A stretch of DNA of 38,538 bases from Bacteroidales bacterium (GCA_022508605.1 JAFLUX010000019.1:1-38538), one strand, 5' to 3'; counted from the first letter of the stretch, positions 1-7,559 are shown. Notes: generated by a model not told the origin, from the letters alone. Made by a program: numbers and translations.

Positions 1-244
1 CGATTCTATCTCCCATAAAGTCTATATCCAAGGTCGGTCTGGCCTTGAACTGCTCGTGCGCATACAGGAGCGCACCGCCTTTCAGGAAAAAGTTGCCTTT
101 GTAAGCACTTACAGATAATCGGTACAGAAAGCGTTCATGAAGGAAGCGGGTCAGAACCTGCATATATGCCAGACCCTCGTTCTGCCTTGTAATGTCGAGC
201 AGTTTTGTTCTGTTCGAAACCGAGAAATTCTTTATGCCCATCAT
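1..244 (-). CDS. AbiEii-type nucleotidyltransferase toxin, N-terminal part (cut by window edge)
   Basis: Reading leftward from ATG at 244, 81 codons are open to the window edge. The peptide contains KGGALL followed about 15 residues later by RPTLDIDF, the nucleotidyltransferase signature of the AbiEii/AbiGii toxin family (a GG motif, then a DxD-like metal-binding Asp pair). These enzymes are the toxin half of AbiE abortive-infection/toxin-antitoxin systems and are thought to transfer nucleotides to essential RNAs such as tRNA. The ATG shares one base with the TAA stop of the upstream antitoxin gene (TAATG), so the two are translationally coupled. A second ATG follows directly, so the start could be 241. 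The C-terminal two thirds lie outside the window, so completeness of the toxin cannot be judged. The family call is from motif and gene order. Confidence 0.85.
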   Translation of the reverse strand, partial: MMGIKNFSVSNRTKLLDITRQNEGLAYMQVLTRFLHERFLYRLSVSAYKGNFFLKGGALLYAHEQFKARPTLDIDFMGDRI

Positions 245-825
245 TAAAGTCCTATTTCAAGATATTGAGTCAGTGTTGTGGCGATTCTCATCTTTTTGGC
301 GTATGCAGTGAGAACGGCAATGTTACGGTCTTTCCGTGCGAGGTATGTTTTCAGAACTTCCGCACAGACATCCTTGCCGATTTTATTGCGAAATTTGACA
401 GCATCGCACACGGACTTCTCCAAATCATATATCCGCACCTTGTACCCGGATATTTCCGCTTCTGTAACGCCAAGCTCGCAATACTCCTTCTGCCAATAGC
501 ACAGAGTGACGGGCGGAAAGCTCGGGACTACCACCTTTCGATGTTTATCTACGGCGATATAGTAGGCATCCGGTATTTGCGTGGAAAGACCATAATACGC
601 CCAAGCGGAGTATAGACACAAAACGCCGCGCGGAACTATACGCTCCACGTCTATCATAGTGTCCGCAAGAGCGGAACCCAGAGCATAGATTCCGTTTTTC
701 AGCCGTATCACCTCTCCGCGCTCTATTGCCTTGTTGATAGCATAATATCCGGAGCCTCCCATAAGCTCCCGTTTTGTCGCCATCCCGCCTGATTCCGATA
801 TATCTTTCAGTAGATCTTTTTTCAT
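244..825 (-). CDS. AbiEi-type antitoxin / transcriptional repressor
   Basis: This 193-residue protein has an N-terminal winged-helix segment (about residues 1-50, ending in the typical IRLKNGIYAL turn of AbiEi proteins) and a longer C-terminal domain. AbiEi proteins are antitoxins of type IV AbiE systems and repress their own operon by binding inverted repeats in the promoter. The gene sits directly upstream of the AbiEii toxin with a one-base overlap. A TAnnTTTG box ends 7 bases before the ATG and an 8-bp inverted repeat overlaps it, which fits autorepression. Base composition of this operon is visibly AT-richer than the flanking housekeeping genes, suggesting acquisition by transfer. The antitoxin assignment rests on the winged-helix N-terminus plus the adjacent toxin. 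Confidence 0.82.
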   Translation of the reverse strand: MKKDLLKDISESGGMATKRELMGGSGYYAINKAIERGEVIRLKNGIYALGSALADTMIDVERIVPRGVLCLYSAWAYYGLSTQIPDAYYIAVDKHRKVVVPSFPPVTLCYWQKEYCELGVTEAEISGYKVRIYDLEKSVCDAVKFRNKIGKDVCAEVLKTYLARKDRNIAVLTAYAKKMRIATTLTQYLEIGL

Positions 826-832
826 GACACGA

Positions 833-840
833 CAAACATA
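833..840 (-). promoter_or_regulatory. -7 box TATGTTTG of the AbiE operon
   Basis: The minus strand reads TATGTTTG, a perfect match to the Bacteroidetes -7 element TAnnTTTG, ending 7 bases before the AbiEi start codon. No clear TTTG -33 element is seen about 20 bases upstream. The short gap predicts an almost leaderless mRNA. Confidence 0.55.
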
Positions 841-865
841 CGGCTTTTTTTGAAATTAGCCGTAT
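838..865. promoter_or_regulatory. inverted repeat, candidate AbiEi operator
   Basis: ATACGGCT (838-845) and AGCCGTAT (858-865) form perfect 8-bp inverted arms around an AT-rich 12-base spacer, directly overlapping the upstream end of the AbiE -7 box. Homologous antitoxins bind inverted repeats to repress their operon, so an operator is the natural reading. The inference is from position and symmetry only. Confidence 0.5.
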
Positions 866-908
866 ATTTTTGACGAAATTATGTCAGCTACCTGTAAAAC
901 ATGAAAGA

Positions 909-946
909 GGATGACCTCCAAGTCCATTCGGACTTTTTGGTCATCC
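909..946 (-). terminator. hairpin between mdh and the AbiE promoter, likely mdh terminator
   Basis: GGATGACC (909-916) pairs with GGTCATCC (939-946), and inside it AAGTCC (920-925) pairs with GGACTT (930-935) around an ATTC loop, with a 3-by-3 internal bulge. It lies 27 bases past the mdh stop, and on the minus strand is followed by a T-rich stretch. It would also insulate mdh from the AbiE operon. Confidence 0.5.
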
Positions 947-972
947 CCTGTAATATTGTCCTTTCGGATAGA

Positions 973-1965
973 CTAAAGGTTGGGATTCTCCTTGGTCCAC
1001 TCCTCCACGGGAGGAACTATGCCGAGGCTGACGATTTCGTCGCGCATCTTGCAAAGGTGCTCATAGGAAGTGCGGAGGTCGGCCAGTTCGGTTTCGGTGC
1101 CCTCGGGAGCGCAGTAGCGGACGCCGTTCGCATCGATGACGGTAGGCATGGCCATCATGACATTCTTGTAGCCGAGCTTGTCGTCGTTGACATAGCAGCC
1201 GGCAGGCCAGGTGAACTCGGGGCCGCCCATCGCGGCTTCAATCATCTTCACGGCCTGGTATGCGGGGCTCTGGAAGGAACTGCGGCCGCGGAGCTTGATG
1301 ATGTTGGAACCGCCCTGTACCGTGGCGTGCTTGATTTCAGCCCACTTTTCAGCAGAGAGATTCTTCTCCGAGAGAGGGGTGCCGTCGATGACTGCCTTGC
1401 TGGCGAAAACCGCCATGGCCTCTCCGTGGCCGCCGTAGGTGCGGGCGCCGGTGACCTTGCACTGCTGCACGCCGAATTCGGCGGCGAGGGCCTCCTGCAG
1501 ACGGGTGCTGTCGAGGGCGGCAAGGGACGTGAGCTGGTTAGGCTTGAGCCCGGAGTGAATCAGGGCGGTGAGGGCCGTCACGTCGGCAGGATTGAAGATG
1601 ACCACTACGTGCTTGACATCGGGGCAGTACTTGCGGATGAGGTCTCCGAACTCAGCCGCAATCTTGCAGTTGCCTTTGAGAAGGTCTTCACGGGTCATTC
1701 CGTCCTTGCGGGGAGCGCCGCCGGAGGAGATGATGTACTTCGCATCGGTGAAAGCTACGGCAGGATCCACGGTCCAGGTGACATTGGCGCCTTCGAAAGC
1801 ACAGTGATAGATTTCTTCAGCCACTCCGTGCACGCCGGGCTCATAAATGTCATACAGGCAGATGTTGGGAGTGAGGCCGAGCATGAGCGCGGTCTGGGCC
1901 ATATTGGAGCCGATCATTCCGCCGGCGCCGACTATGGTCAATTTTTCGTTGGTCAAATATTTCAT
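973..1965 (-). CDS. mdh: malate dehydrogenase
   Basis: A 330-residue NAD-dependent malate dehydrogenase, which interconverts malate and oxaloacetate in the cytoplasm; in Bacteroidales this is part of the reductive route to fumarate and succinate. The N-terminal Rossmann motif is GAGGMIGSN (about residues 13-21). The substrate-binding arginine loop is SGGAPRKDGMTR, FNPAD carries the NAD/substrate Asn, LDSTRL follows, and YGGHGE carries the catalytic His. The protein closely resembles remembered Bacteroides Mdh throughout its length. The ATG at 1965 starts immediately before the first beta strand. The gene is monocistronic, with a -7 box 29 bases upstream and a hairpin downstream. Confidence 0.95.
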   Translation of the reverse strand: MKYLTNEKLTIVGAGGMIGSNMAQTALMLGLTPNICLYDIYEPGVHGVAEEIYHCAFEGANVTWTVDPAVAFTDAKYIISSGGAPRKDGMTREDLLKGNCKIAAEFGDLIRKYCPDVKHVVVIFNPADVTALTALIHSGLKPNQLTSLAALDSTRLQEALAAEFGVQQCKVTGARTYGGHGEAMAVFASKAVIDGTPLSEKNLSAEKWAEIKHATVQGGSNIIKLRGRSSFQSPAYQAVKMIEAAMGGPEFTWPAGCYVNDDKLGYKNVMMAMPTVIDANGVRYCAPEGTETELADLRTSYEHLCKMRDEIVSLGIVPPVEEWTKENPNL

Positions 1966-1994
1966 TTCTTTTAAAATTGGGTTCTAAAATCCCC

Positions 1995-2002
1995 CAAATT
2001 TA
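1995..2002 (-). promoter_or_regulatory. -7 box TAAATTTG of mdh
   Basis: TAAATTTG on the minus strand ends 29 bases before the mdh ATG. It shares the intergenic region with the divergent promoter of the phosphopantetheinyl transferase gene. A matching -33 TTTG is not obvious. Confidence 0.5.
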
Positions 2003-2031
2003 CAAAATTTCTTCCATAATAAAAAAATCAT

Positions 2032-2039
2032 TATATTTG
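2032..2039 (+). promoter_or_regulatory. -7 box TATATTTG of the phosphopantetheinyl transferase gene
   Basis: TATATTTG followed by C ends 17 bases before the ATG at 2057. A weak -33 (TTTC at 2008-2011) lies 20 bases upstream. Divergent from the mdh promoter. Confidence 0.5.
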
Positions 2040-2056
2040 CCGCGTTATAATTGTTT

Positions 2057-2710
2057 ATGGCACTATATCTACAGAAAGATCTCGATGACGACTATCACTC
2101 GCGCATAGGAGTCTGGCAAATTACGGAGACCGAAGCTGAACTGATGGCCCTCACCTCGGTGCCTTCCGACGAACTTGAAGAAATTTCCTACATCAAAAGC
2201 GAATCGGTGCGCAAGCAGAAACTTGCTGTGCGCGCGCTGCTCGACGTGATGTTCGAAGAAAAGGTCTACCTGAGTCACCACGACAACGGAAAGCCCTATA
2301 TAGAAAACAACGCCATCAATATCAGCATCACCCACACCGACAAATATGTCGCCATCATACTCAATGATGTCGAGGAGGTCGGCATAGACTGCGAATCGCT
2401 CGACCGTGATTTCAGCGCCGTGGAGAGGAAGGCCCTGTCCGAGGATGAAATCGACGAACTGGACGACGATGCCGACGACCGCCGCGCCCAGCTGGCCATC
2501 TACTGGTGCGCAAAGGAGGCCGTGTACAAGAAAATGTCGCAGTACAAGGTGGATTTCGCAGAGCAGATAGAAATCGATGCGGTGCGTCCGAAGGACGAAG
2601 GGGAGCTCGATGCCACTTTCATCAACAAGGACGGCTACGAAGAAGACCTCAAAGTCGAGTACATGACCTTCGACAGGCACGTGCTCGTGTGGGTCACCGG
2701 CGAAGAATAG
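2057..2710 (+). CDS. 4'-phosphopantetheinyl transferase superfamily protein
   Basis: This 217-residue protein would move the phosphopantetheine arm of CoA onto a carrier-protein serine. The family motifs are visible: SITHTDKYVA (the conserved His region), GIDCESLDRD (the Mg-binding Asp) and YWCAKEAVYK (the WxxKEA signature). The length fits Sfp/EntD-type enzymes rather than the short AcpS holo-ACP synthase. The open frame reaches a TTG at 2051, but ATG at 2057 is the better start and lies 17 bases behind a -7 box. It stands alone and converges on the EnvC-like gene, with only 12 bases between the two stops. Its carrier protein (acyl carrier protein or a secondary-metabolite carrier) cannot be told from context. 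Confidence 0.88.
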   Translation: MALYLQKDLDDDYHSRIGVWQITETEAELMALTSVPSDELEEISYIKSESVRKQKLAVRALLDVMFEEKVYLSHHDNGKPYIENNAINISITHTDKYVAIILNDVEEVGIDCESLDRDFSAVERKALSEDEIDELDDDADDRRAQLAIYWCAKEAVYKKMSQYKVDFAEQIEIDAVRPKDEGELDATFINKDGYEEDLKVEYMTFDRHVLVWVTGEE

Positions 2711-2722
2711 CCCCGACGGGAA

Positions 2723-3928
2723 TCAGCGCAGCCAGTTTTCCGGATTCTGGGGGGTCTTGCCTTTCCAGAGCTGGAAATGGAGTTGCGTGTCGTCGGTCCC
2801 GTCTGCGACATAGCCGAGTACCTGCCCCGTCTTTACCTTGTCTCCCGACTTCACGGCGACGGAGCCGAGTTTGCAATAGAATGTGAAGTATTCCCCGTGC
2901 TGCACGAGTATGCATTGGTTGTACCCGGGGATAAGCACTATCTGTTTCACTACCCCGTTGAACACGGCCTTGGCCGGAGCCGCCGTAGGCACCGCTATGC
3001 CCACGCCGTTGTTGAACGGCATTTCGAGTTTGCTGTACACGGGATGTGGATTGCGCCCGAAATGGCTCACGACACGTCCGTCGGCAGGCCATGGAAGCTT
3101 GCCTTTGTTCGCGGAAAACTGGTTCGACAGTTTTGTGTCTATGCGTGTGTCCGTCTTGCGCCCGCCTGCCACTCCGGGCTGGGTTCCGCCTTTGCCGGCG
3201 CCGTCTATTTCCTGGCTGATGAGGCGCGCGATCTCACGGTTGAGCGCCTCCACTTCCTTGCGCTTGGATGTCAGTTGGGAAATGTAGCGCGAACGGTCCT
3301 GCTGCAACCTCTTGACAAGTTCCCGCGATTTGTCCTCCTCTTTACGCAGTTTGCCGACTTCCGCGGCCCTCTCGTCCCTCAGCCGTCCGGCGAGCACGCG
3401 AAGACTGTCGAAGCGCTGCTTTTCGGCTTCCAGCCGCTCCCTCTCGCTTATGATTTCCCGCCCCTGCTCGTTCATGCGGGCAGATAGCCTGCGCAGGTAG
3501 GAATAGCGCCGCAGTCCCTGGCCCACGTTGTCGCTGGCCAATATGTACATGTACCACAGGCGCGAGTCCCTGTTTCTGTAGGCCTTTCCCACGAGATGCG
3601 TGTAATAGCGGGTCATGGTGTCGAGCCTGGCGGTGGCCGATTCTATTCTTCTGCGGCACAGGCGCACGCTGTCTTCCACAGCCTTCAGTTCGGCCTCGCT
3701 CTCTTTCAGAAGCTCGCGCCGCGCATCGGTCTGGGCCTTCAGTATATTCAGCCGGGAGGCCGCATTGTCTCTTTTGGACGTGGCCGCATCGAGCTGTTTT
3801 TCAAGCATTTTTATATCGCGCTCCAACTTGGCCTTCCTGTCCTGCCGCGAAGACAGGGTCTGGGCGGAAAGGGATACGGCGCAAATCATGGCCAGAATCG
3901 AAACTGCTAATATTCTTGCCGTTCTCAT
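2723..3928 (-). CDS. EnvC-like murein hydrolase activator (coiled coil + degenerate LytM/M23)
   Basis: A 401-residue secreted protein. Residues 1-22 are a signal peptide ending SLSA|Q. Residues 25-110 and 155-245 are Lys/Arg/Glu-rich coiled coils, and 280-401 form a LytM (peptidase M23) domain. All three zinc ligands expected in an active M23 enzyme are replaced: the HxGxD motif reads NNGVG (N306, G310) and HxH reads HFQ (Q386). The YxHL His is Lys353. This pattern is typical of EnvC-type proteins, which do not cut peptidoglycan but activate cell-separation amidases at the division site. The start codon overlaps the stop of the upstream TPR gene by 4 bases, so the two form an operon. The last residues NPENWLR are typical of Bacteroidetes members of this family. 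Confidence 0.85.
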   Translation of the reverse strand: MRTARILAVSILAMICAVSLSAQTLSSRQDRKAKLERDIKMLEKQLDAATSKRDNAASRLNILKAQTDARRELLKESEAELKAVEDSVRLCRRRIESATARLDTMTRYYTHLVGKAYRNRDSRLWYMYILASDNVGQGLRRYSYLRRLSARMNEQGREIISERERLEAEKQRFDSLRVLAGRLRDERAAEVGKLRKEEDKSRELVKRLQQDRSRYISQLTSKRKEVEALNREIARLISQEIDGAGKGGTQPGVAGGRKTDTRIDTKLSNQFSANKGKLPWPADGRVVSHFGRNPHPVYSKLEMPFNNGVGIAVPTAAPAKAVFNGVVKQIVLIPGYNQCILVQHGEYFTFYCKLGSVAVKSGDKVKTGQVLGYVADGTDDTQLHFQLWKGKTPQNPENWLR

Positions 3929-5091
3929 TTGTTTTTTGTTTCAGCAAGATTGCGGTAGTATGAAGCGAGATCCGTCTCTCCGAGCTTTTCCAGCACGACG
4001 GAGAAATGCCAGAGTATGACGGCGCTGTCGCGTCCGCCGTATATCATGGCATGCTTGAAGTAGGGCTTGGCTTTCTTCGCCTTGCCGCGCAGGTAGAGTA
4101 TCCAGCCGTAGGTGTCCAGATACGTGGGATTGTCGGGCTCTTGCTCCACCGTGACCGCGCTCATCTTCTCGGCCTTGGCAAGGCGCCGGCCGCGAAGGCT
4201 CAGGTAGTAGGCATAGTTGTTCAGCACCGTGCAATACTCCGGGTCTATCTTCAGGGCCGCCTCGTATGTACGGAATGCCTCTTTGTCCCGTCCCTGCTTG
4301 TACAGGGTGTCGCCTATTATGGACAGGCACTGGAGCTGCATGGAGGCATCCTCTGGCGCAAGCTCCATCATCTTCGCGCATTCACGTATGACTATGTCGT
4401 CCTTGCCCGTGCGGGCGGCCATCTCCATGCGCAGGGAATGTGCGTGGAGGCTTAGAGGCTCCGCCTCGGCATAGGTCTGCATGAGGGTGTCGAGGCTCGG
4501 CAATATGTCGTTGAAGGTGCGGGCGTCGAAATTGCCCAGACAGGCCATAAGGGCGCTGTACTTGCTTTCATCGTCCGTCTCGCTGTCGCGCACGAGTTCC
4601 GCGAGGGTGGAAAAGAACGCCGGGAAATCGCGTTTGAGACGGTAGGCCTGGGCTATTGCCGGAAGTATGTAGATATTCTGGAATTTGCCCGGATCCGAGG
4701 CCTTCAGCTCTTTGTATAGCGCGGCTGCCGAGGCGCCTTCCCCGAGTCCGGTGTAAAGATTCGCAAGCGTCTCTTTGTACCACCCGTTGGAGGGGTCGAG
4801 CTCCAGGGCCCGGCGGAAATGTCCGAGAGAGCCGGGGGCATCGCCGGAGGAGTATTTGCAAAGGCCTATATAGTATTGGACGGCATCATTGTCCGGACTC
4901 AGTACGGCAAGCGAATCAAGCATAGGCACCGCTTCGTCGAGGCGTCCCGTCTCCATGAGGCAGACGGCATCCAGCAGGGCGCTGTCCACGCCGTCCGGGA
5001 GCCCCGGCCCGCCTGCCGCCTGCCGCATATCCCGAGCGCCGGAAAGCAGGAAAAACATGGCGAGGACCAAACTTGACAGGACTTTTCTCAT
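3925..5091 (-). CDS. TPR-repeat protein, exported
   Basis: A 388-residue protein with an N-terminal hydrophobic signal (MRKVLSSLVLAMFFLLSGA) followed by tetratricopeptide repeats across its length. Clear repeat units include those around YYIGLCKYSSGD, GDTLYKQGRDKEAFRTYEAALKIDP and YGWILYLRGKAKKAKPYFKHA. TPR domains are protein-protein scaffolds; no enzymatic motif is present. It is translationally coupled (ATGA) to the EnvC-like gene, an arrangement that recalls the TPR-EnvC neighbourhood in Bacteroides, where I remember an additional lipoprotein gene between them; none is present here. A role in envelope or division assembly is inferred from that coupling only. A -7 box lies 7 bases before the ATG. 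Confidence 0.85.
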   Translation of the reverse strand: MRKVLSSLVLAMFFLLSGARDMRQAAGGPGLPDGVDSALLDAVCLMETGRLDEAVPMLDSLAVLSPDNDAVQYYIGLCKYSSGDAPGSLGHFRRALELDPSNGWYKETLANLYTGLGEGASAAALYKELKASDPGKFQNIYILPAIAQAYRLKRDFPAFFSTLAELVRDSETDDESKYSALMACLGNFDARTFNDILPSLDTLMQTYAEAEPLSLHAHSLRMEMAARTGKDDIVIRECAKMMELAPEDASMQLQCLSIIGDTLYKQGRDKEAFRTYEAALKIDPEYCTVLNNYAYYLSLRGRRLAKAEKMSAVTVEQEPDNPTYLDTYGWILYLRGKAKKAKPYFKHAMIYGGRDSAVILWHFSVVLEKLGETDLASYYRNLAETKNK

Positions 5092-5094
5092 ACG

Positions 5095-5127
5095 ATTGCA
5101 AAAGTATTGATTTTTTGTCTATTTTCG
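5095..5127 (+). promoter_or_regulatory. candidate promoter of the first ECF sigma operon
   Basis: ATTG (5095-5098), a 21-base spacer and TATTTTCG (5120-5127, one mismatch to TAnnTTTG) precede the sigma-factor ATG by 38 bases. The leader that follows contains three copies of TTTTGAG (5136-5142, 5144-5150, 5154-5160). If the sigma factor is autoregulated, a second, different promoter could also be present. Confidence 0.35.
5099..5106 (-). promoter_or_regulatory. -7 box TACTTTTG of the TPR-envC operon
   Basis: The minus strand reads TACTTTTG followed by C, ending 7 bases before the ATG at 5091. No matching -33 is seen. It lies back to back with the probable promoter of the sigma factor gene at 5166. 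Confidence 0.5.
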
Positions 5128-5165
5128 CATACTCATTTTGAGGTTTTGAGTTTTTTTGAGACCCG

Positions 5166-5723
5166 ATGCAACTTTTTGGAGACAAATCGCATCTTAATAC
5201 TCGGACAATCGAGAAGGCCAGAGAAGGCGAAAGGCGTGCACAGAAAGCCGTCTACGACGCACTGGCAGACAAAATGTTCGCCGTATGCCTGCGGTATATG
5301 GGGGACAGGGAGTCGGCCGAAGACGTGCTGCAGGACGGGTTCGTGACGCTGTTCGCCAAAATCGGCACCTATACGGGTGACGGGTCCTTCGAAGGCTGGG
5401 CCAGAAAGATCTTTGTCAACACCGCACTGATGAGTCTCAGAAAGAACGACGTGCTGAAGGGCAGCGAAGATGCGGACGCGGCCGTGTCCCTGTCGAGCGA
5501 TGCCCCGTCAGCAGTACAGGACCTGGGATACAAAGAGCTGTGCCGTATGATTTCGGAACTTCCGGCAGGATTCAGGACCGTGTTCAACATGTATGTGGTG
5601 GAAGGCTATTCGCACCAGGAGATAGCGGAATCCCTCGGAATCTCGGTGTCCACATCGCGTTCGCAGCTTCTACGGGCCCGGGCGATGCTGCAGGCGAAGA
5701 TCAAGGAAAAAGAAAGGCGATAA
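5166..5723 (+). CDS. ECF RNA polymerase sigma factor (Das-like)
   Basis: A 185-residue sigma-70 family factor of the extracytoplasmic-function class. Region 2 (about residues 30-95) contains the ALADKMFAVCLRYMGD and AEDVLQDGFVTLFAKIG helices and the WARKIFVNTA segment. Region 4 (about 125-180) holds LPAGFRTVFNMYVVEGYSHQEIAESLG with the helix-turn-helix, followed by SVSTSRSQLLRARAML. The ATG at 5166 gives a normal ECF N-terminus. The stop is separated by a single base from the downstream membrane/barrel gene, which is its probable anti-sigma factor. From memory the pair corresponds to Das (sigma) with Dma (dual membrane-spanning anti-sigma) of Bacteroides thetaiotaomicron. Target genes are not visible. 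Confidence 0.93.
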   Translation: MQLFGDKSHLNTRTIEKAREGERRAQKAVYDALADKMFAVCLRYMGDRESAEDVLQDGFVTLFAKIGTYTGDGSFEGWARKIFVNTALMSLRKNDVLKGSEDADAAVSLSSDAPSAVQDLGYKELCRMISELPAGFRTVFNMYVVEGYSHQEIAESLGISVSTSRSQLLRARAMLQAKIKEKERR

Positions 5724-5724
5724 G

Positions 5725-6948
5725 ATGCAGGACAATTGGCAGGAATTCGACCGACAGTTAAGGTCGGTGCTTCAGGACGCCGGAGAGAAAGCTCCCCGGC
5801 GCGTGTGGCGTGCCGTGTCCGGACGCCTCGACTCCGCGGCCCCTGCTTTCGTTTGGTGGAAATGGGCCGTGCCGGCTTTTGCGGCAGCCGCCATAGCCGC
5901 AGGTCTTTTCTTCTCGGGCACGTTCGGCCGCATCGGCACCGGAACCGACAGCATAGGGATATTGGCGGAAGTGCCGGGGCAGGAGCAGGAAGCATCTGGC
6001 CTGACAGCGGGACTCAATACGGACAACGGCACCGCACAGGAAGGCGCGGAGGGCACGGAGCGCCCCGCAGTACGACATGCCGCCGCACGGAGGGCATACG
6101 CATCCCCGGCGGCGACATCAGGAAATGAAGCCCAGGCAGCAGATGCCGCCACGGAAAATGTCATCACGCAGAATGGCGTCACGGCGGAAGAAACCCCGGC
6201 GGACGAGGACAAGGCACCGGCGAGAGACAAGGCTCCGTCGAGGGACAAGCCCGGAGAGTCTTACGGCTGGAATGCGGCGGCAAATGCCTACCGTCCGCGC
6301 AAGCATGCAAAATTCTCAGGCCTGTACGCGCAGGGCGGACTCAGCGGCAACGACTCCAACATTTCATACAGGGGCAACGGCATCAGCTATATGGCTCCAG
6401 GTGCCGGTTCAGAAGATGCGGGCATCAGCGAAAGCGGGCCTTCCACATACGGAGTCCCGTTCACAGTCGGTTTAGGCGTGCGCTTCCGCCTCGCAGACAA
6501 ACTGTCCATAGGCACGGGCGTGGACTACTCCCTTCTCTCCCGCTCATTCAAGGGCAGCTACAGCGGCGGGGCCAGCAAGTTCGAGGGCACCGTCTTCCAT
6601 GATGTCCAGTATTTAGGAGTGCCGGTGAACCTGTATTACGAACTGCTCCGACCGGCGGACGGCTCTTTCGACATCTATGCAAAAGGCGGATTCTCCGCGG
6701 ATTACTGCATATCCAACCGCTACCGCCTCTCCGACCCCGGATTCAGCATCATCACCGACAAGGCAGGCGGATTCCAATTCGGCGCCATGCTCGGCCTCGG
6801 TTTGGAGTTCAAGCTGTCTGACAAGCTGGGACTTTATGTCGACCCTTCCGTGCGCTATTGGTTCCACGGAGGCAGCCAGCCCAAATCCGTGCGCACCGAC
6901 AAGCCCTTTATGTTCAATTTCGACGCCGGACTGCGTTTCAATCTCTAA
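5725..6948 (+). CDS. dual membrane-spanning anti-sigma factor with outer-membrane beta-barrel (Dma-like)
   Basis: A 407-residue protein in four parts. Residues 1-43 are a polar cytosolic tail with the motif GEKAPRRVWRAVSGRL. Residues 44-64 are a hydrophobic helix (WWKWAVPAFAAAAIAAGLFF). Residues 65-195 form a low-complexity Ala/Glu/Thr/Asp-rich linker of about 130 residues. Residues 196-407 have the alternating pattern of an OMP beta-barrel (PorT/OMP_b-brl type), with strands such as TVGLGVRFRLADKLSIGTGVDYSLL and GAMLGLGLEFKLSD, ending MFNFDAGLRFNL. There is no cleavable signal peptide, so the helix should anchor the protein in the inner membrane while the barrel sits in the outer membrane. 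One base separates it from the sigma gene. The second copy at 11892-13274 has the same layout. The anti-sigma role is inferred from position and from the remembered Dma family, reported to govern outer-membrane vesiculation. Confidence 0.82.
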   Translation: MQDNWQEFDRQLRSVLQDAGEKAPRRVWRAVSGRLDSAAPAFVWWKWAVPAFAAAAIAAGLFFSGTFGRIGTGTDSIGILAEVPGQEQEASGLTAGLNTDNGTAQEGAEGTERPAVRHAAARRAYASPAATSGNEAQAADAATENVITQNGVTAEETPADEDKAPARDKAPSRDKPGESYGWNAAANAYRPRKHAKFSGLYAQGGLSGNDSNISYRGNGISYMAPGAGSEDAGISESGPSTYGVPFTVGLGVRFRLADKLSIGTGVDYSLLSRSFKGSYSGGASKFEGTVFHDVQYLGVPVNLYYELLRPADGSFDIYAKGGFSADYCISNRYRLSDPGFSIITDKAGGFQFGAMLGLGLEFKLSDKLGLYVDPSVRYWFHGGSQPKSVRTDKPFMFNFDAGLRFNL

Positions 6949-7097
6949 TTTCAGCTTCTCGCTATAACAAAGGAGCCGGCCGGCAGTACTGGTCCGCAAG
7001 CGTCTGCACGGGACTGTCCGCAGGCGAAAGCTGTGTCTGCGCAGGCCTAATCCCATAGGAAGCGGGAATACGGACAGCCAGCAGGCCGGGCGCGGCG

Positions 7098-7559
7098 CTA
7101 CAGAGGGATGCCGTAGTCGTGCTTGACCTCATCCATGACGAACATGCTCGTGACCGAGCCGAGAGTGTCCATGGTGCCCAACACATTGATGATGAACTCC
7201 TGATAGTATTTCATGTCCGGGGCGAGGACTTTCAGCATATAGTCGTATTCCCCGGTGATGTTGTAGCACTCCGTGACCTCCGGGATGTCCTTTACCATGC
7301 GCGTGAAATCCAGGGCGACGCTGCGGTTGAAACGCAGCAGCTTGACGCAGCAATATGCGACGAAACCGCGGTTCAGCTTACCGGCATCCAGCACCGCCAC
7401 ATATTTTCGGATATATCCCTCGTTCTCCAGACGCTTGATGCGCTCGAAAACCGGAGTAGTGGAAAGATGCACGCGCGATGCGACTTCTTTTGTAGTCAGC
7501 CGCGAATTGGTCTGCAGGATGCGCAATATCTGCAAATCCGTCTTGTCGAGAATATCCAT
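7098..7559 (-). CDS. Lrp/AsnC family transcriptional regulator
   Basis: A 153-residue regulator. Residues 1-55 form the AsnC-type winged helix-turn-helix (DILDKTDLQILRILQTNSR, then LTTKEVASRVHLSTTPVFERIKRLE). Residues 65-140 form the RAM ligand-binding and oligomerisation domain, with ITGEYDYMLKV and LGSVTSMFVMDEV. An upstream in-frame extension to 7610 exists, but ATG at 7559 gives the standard N-terminus MDILDKTD. The gene is transcribed divergently from metY-metX-hom, and symmetric AT-rich sequence in the shared region suggests it controls itself and possibly the methionine operon. The ligand is likely an amino acid, unidentified. Confidence 0.93.
   Translation of the reverse strand: MDILDKTDLQILRILQTNSRLTTKEVASRVHLSTTPVFERIKRLENEGYIRKYVAVLDAGKLNRGFVAYCCVKLLRFNRSVALDFTRMVKDIPEVTECYNITGEYDYMLKVLAPDMKYYQEFIINVLGTMDTLGSVTSMFVMDEVKHDYGIPL

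Noticed and set aside
901..1974. 357-codon plus-strand frame antisense to mdh
   Set aside because: Mdh is complete and highly recognisable on the other strand; the frame's translation matches no family.
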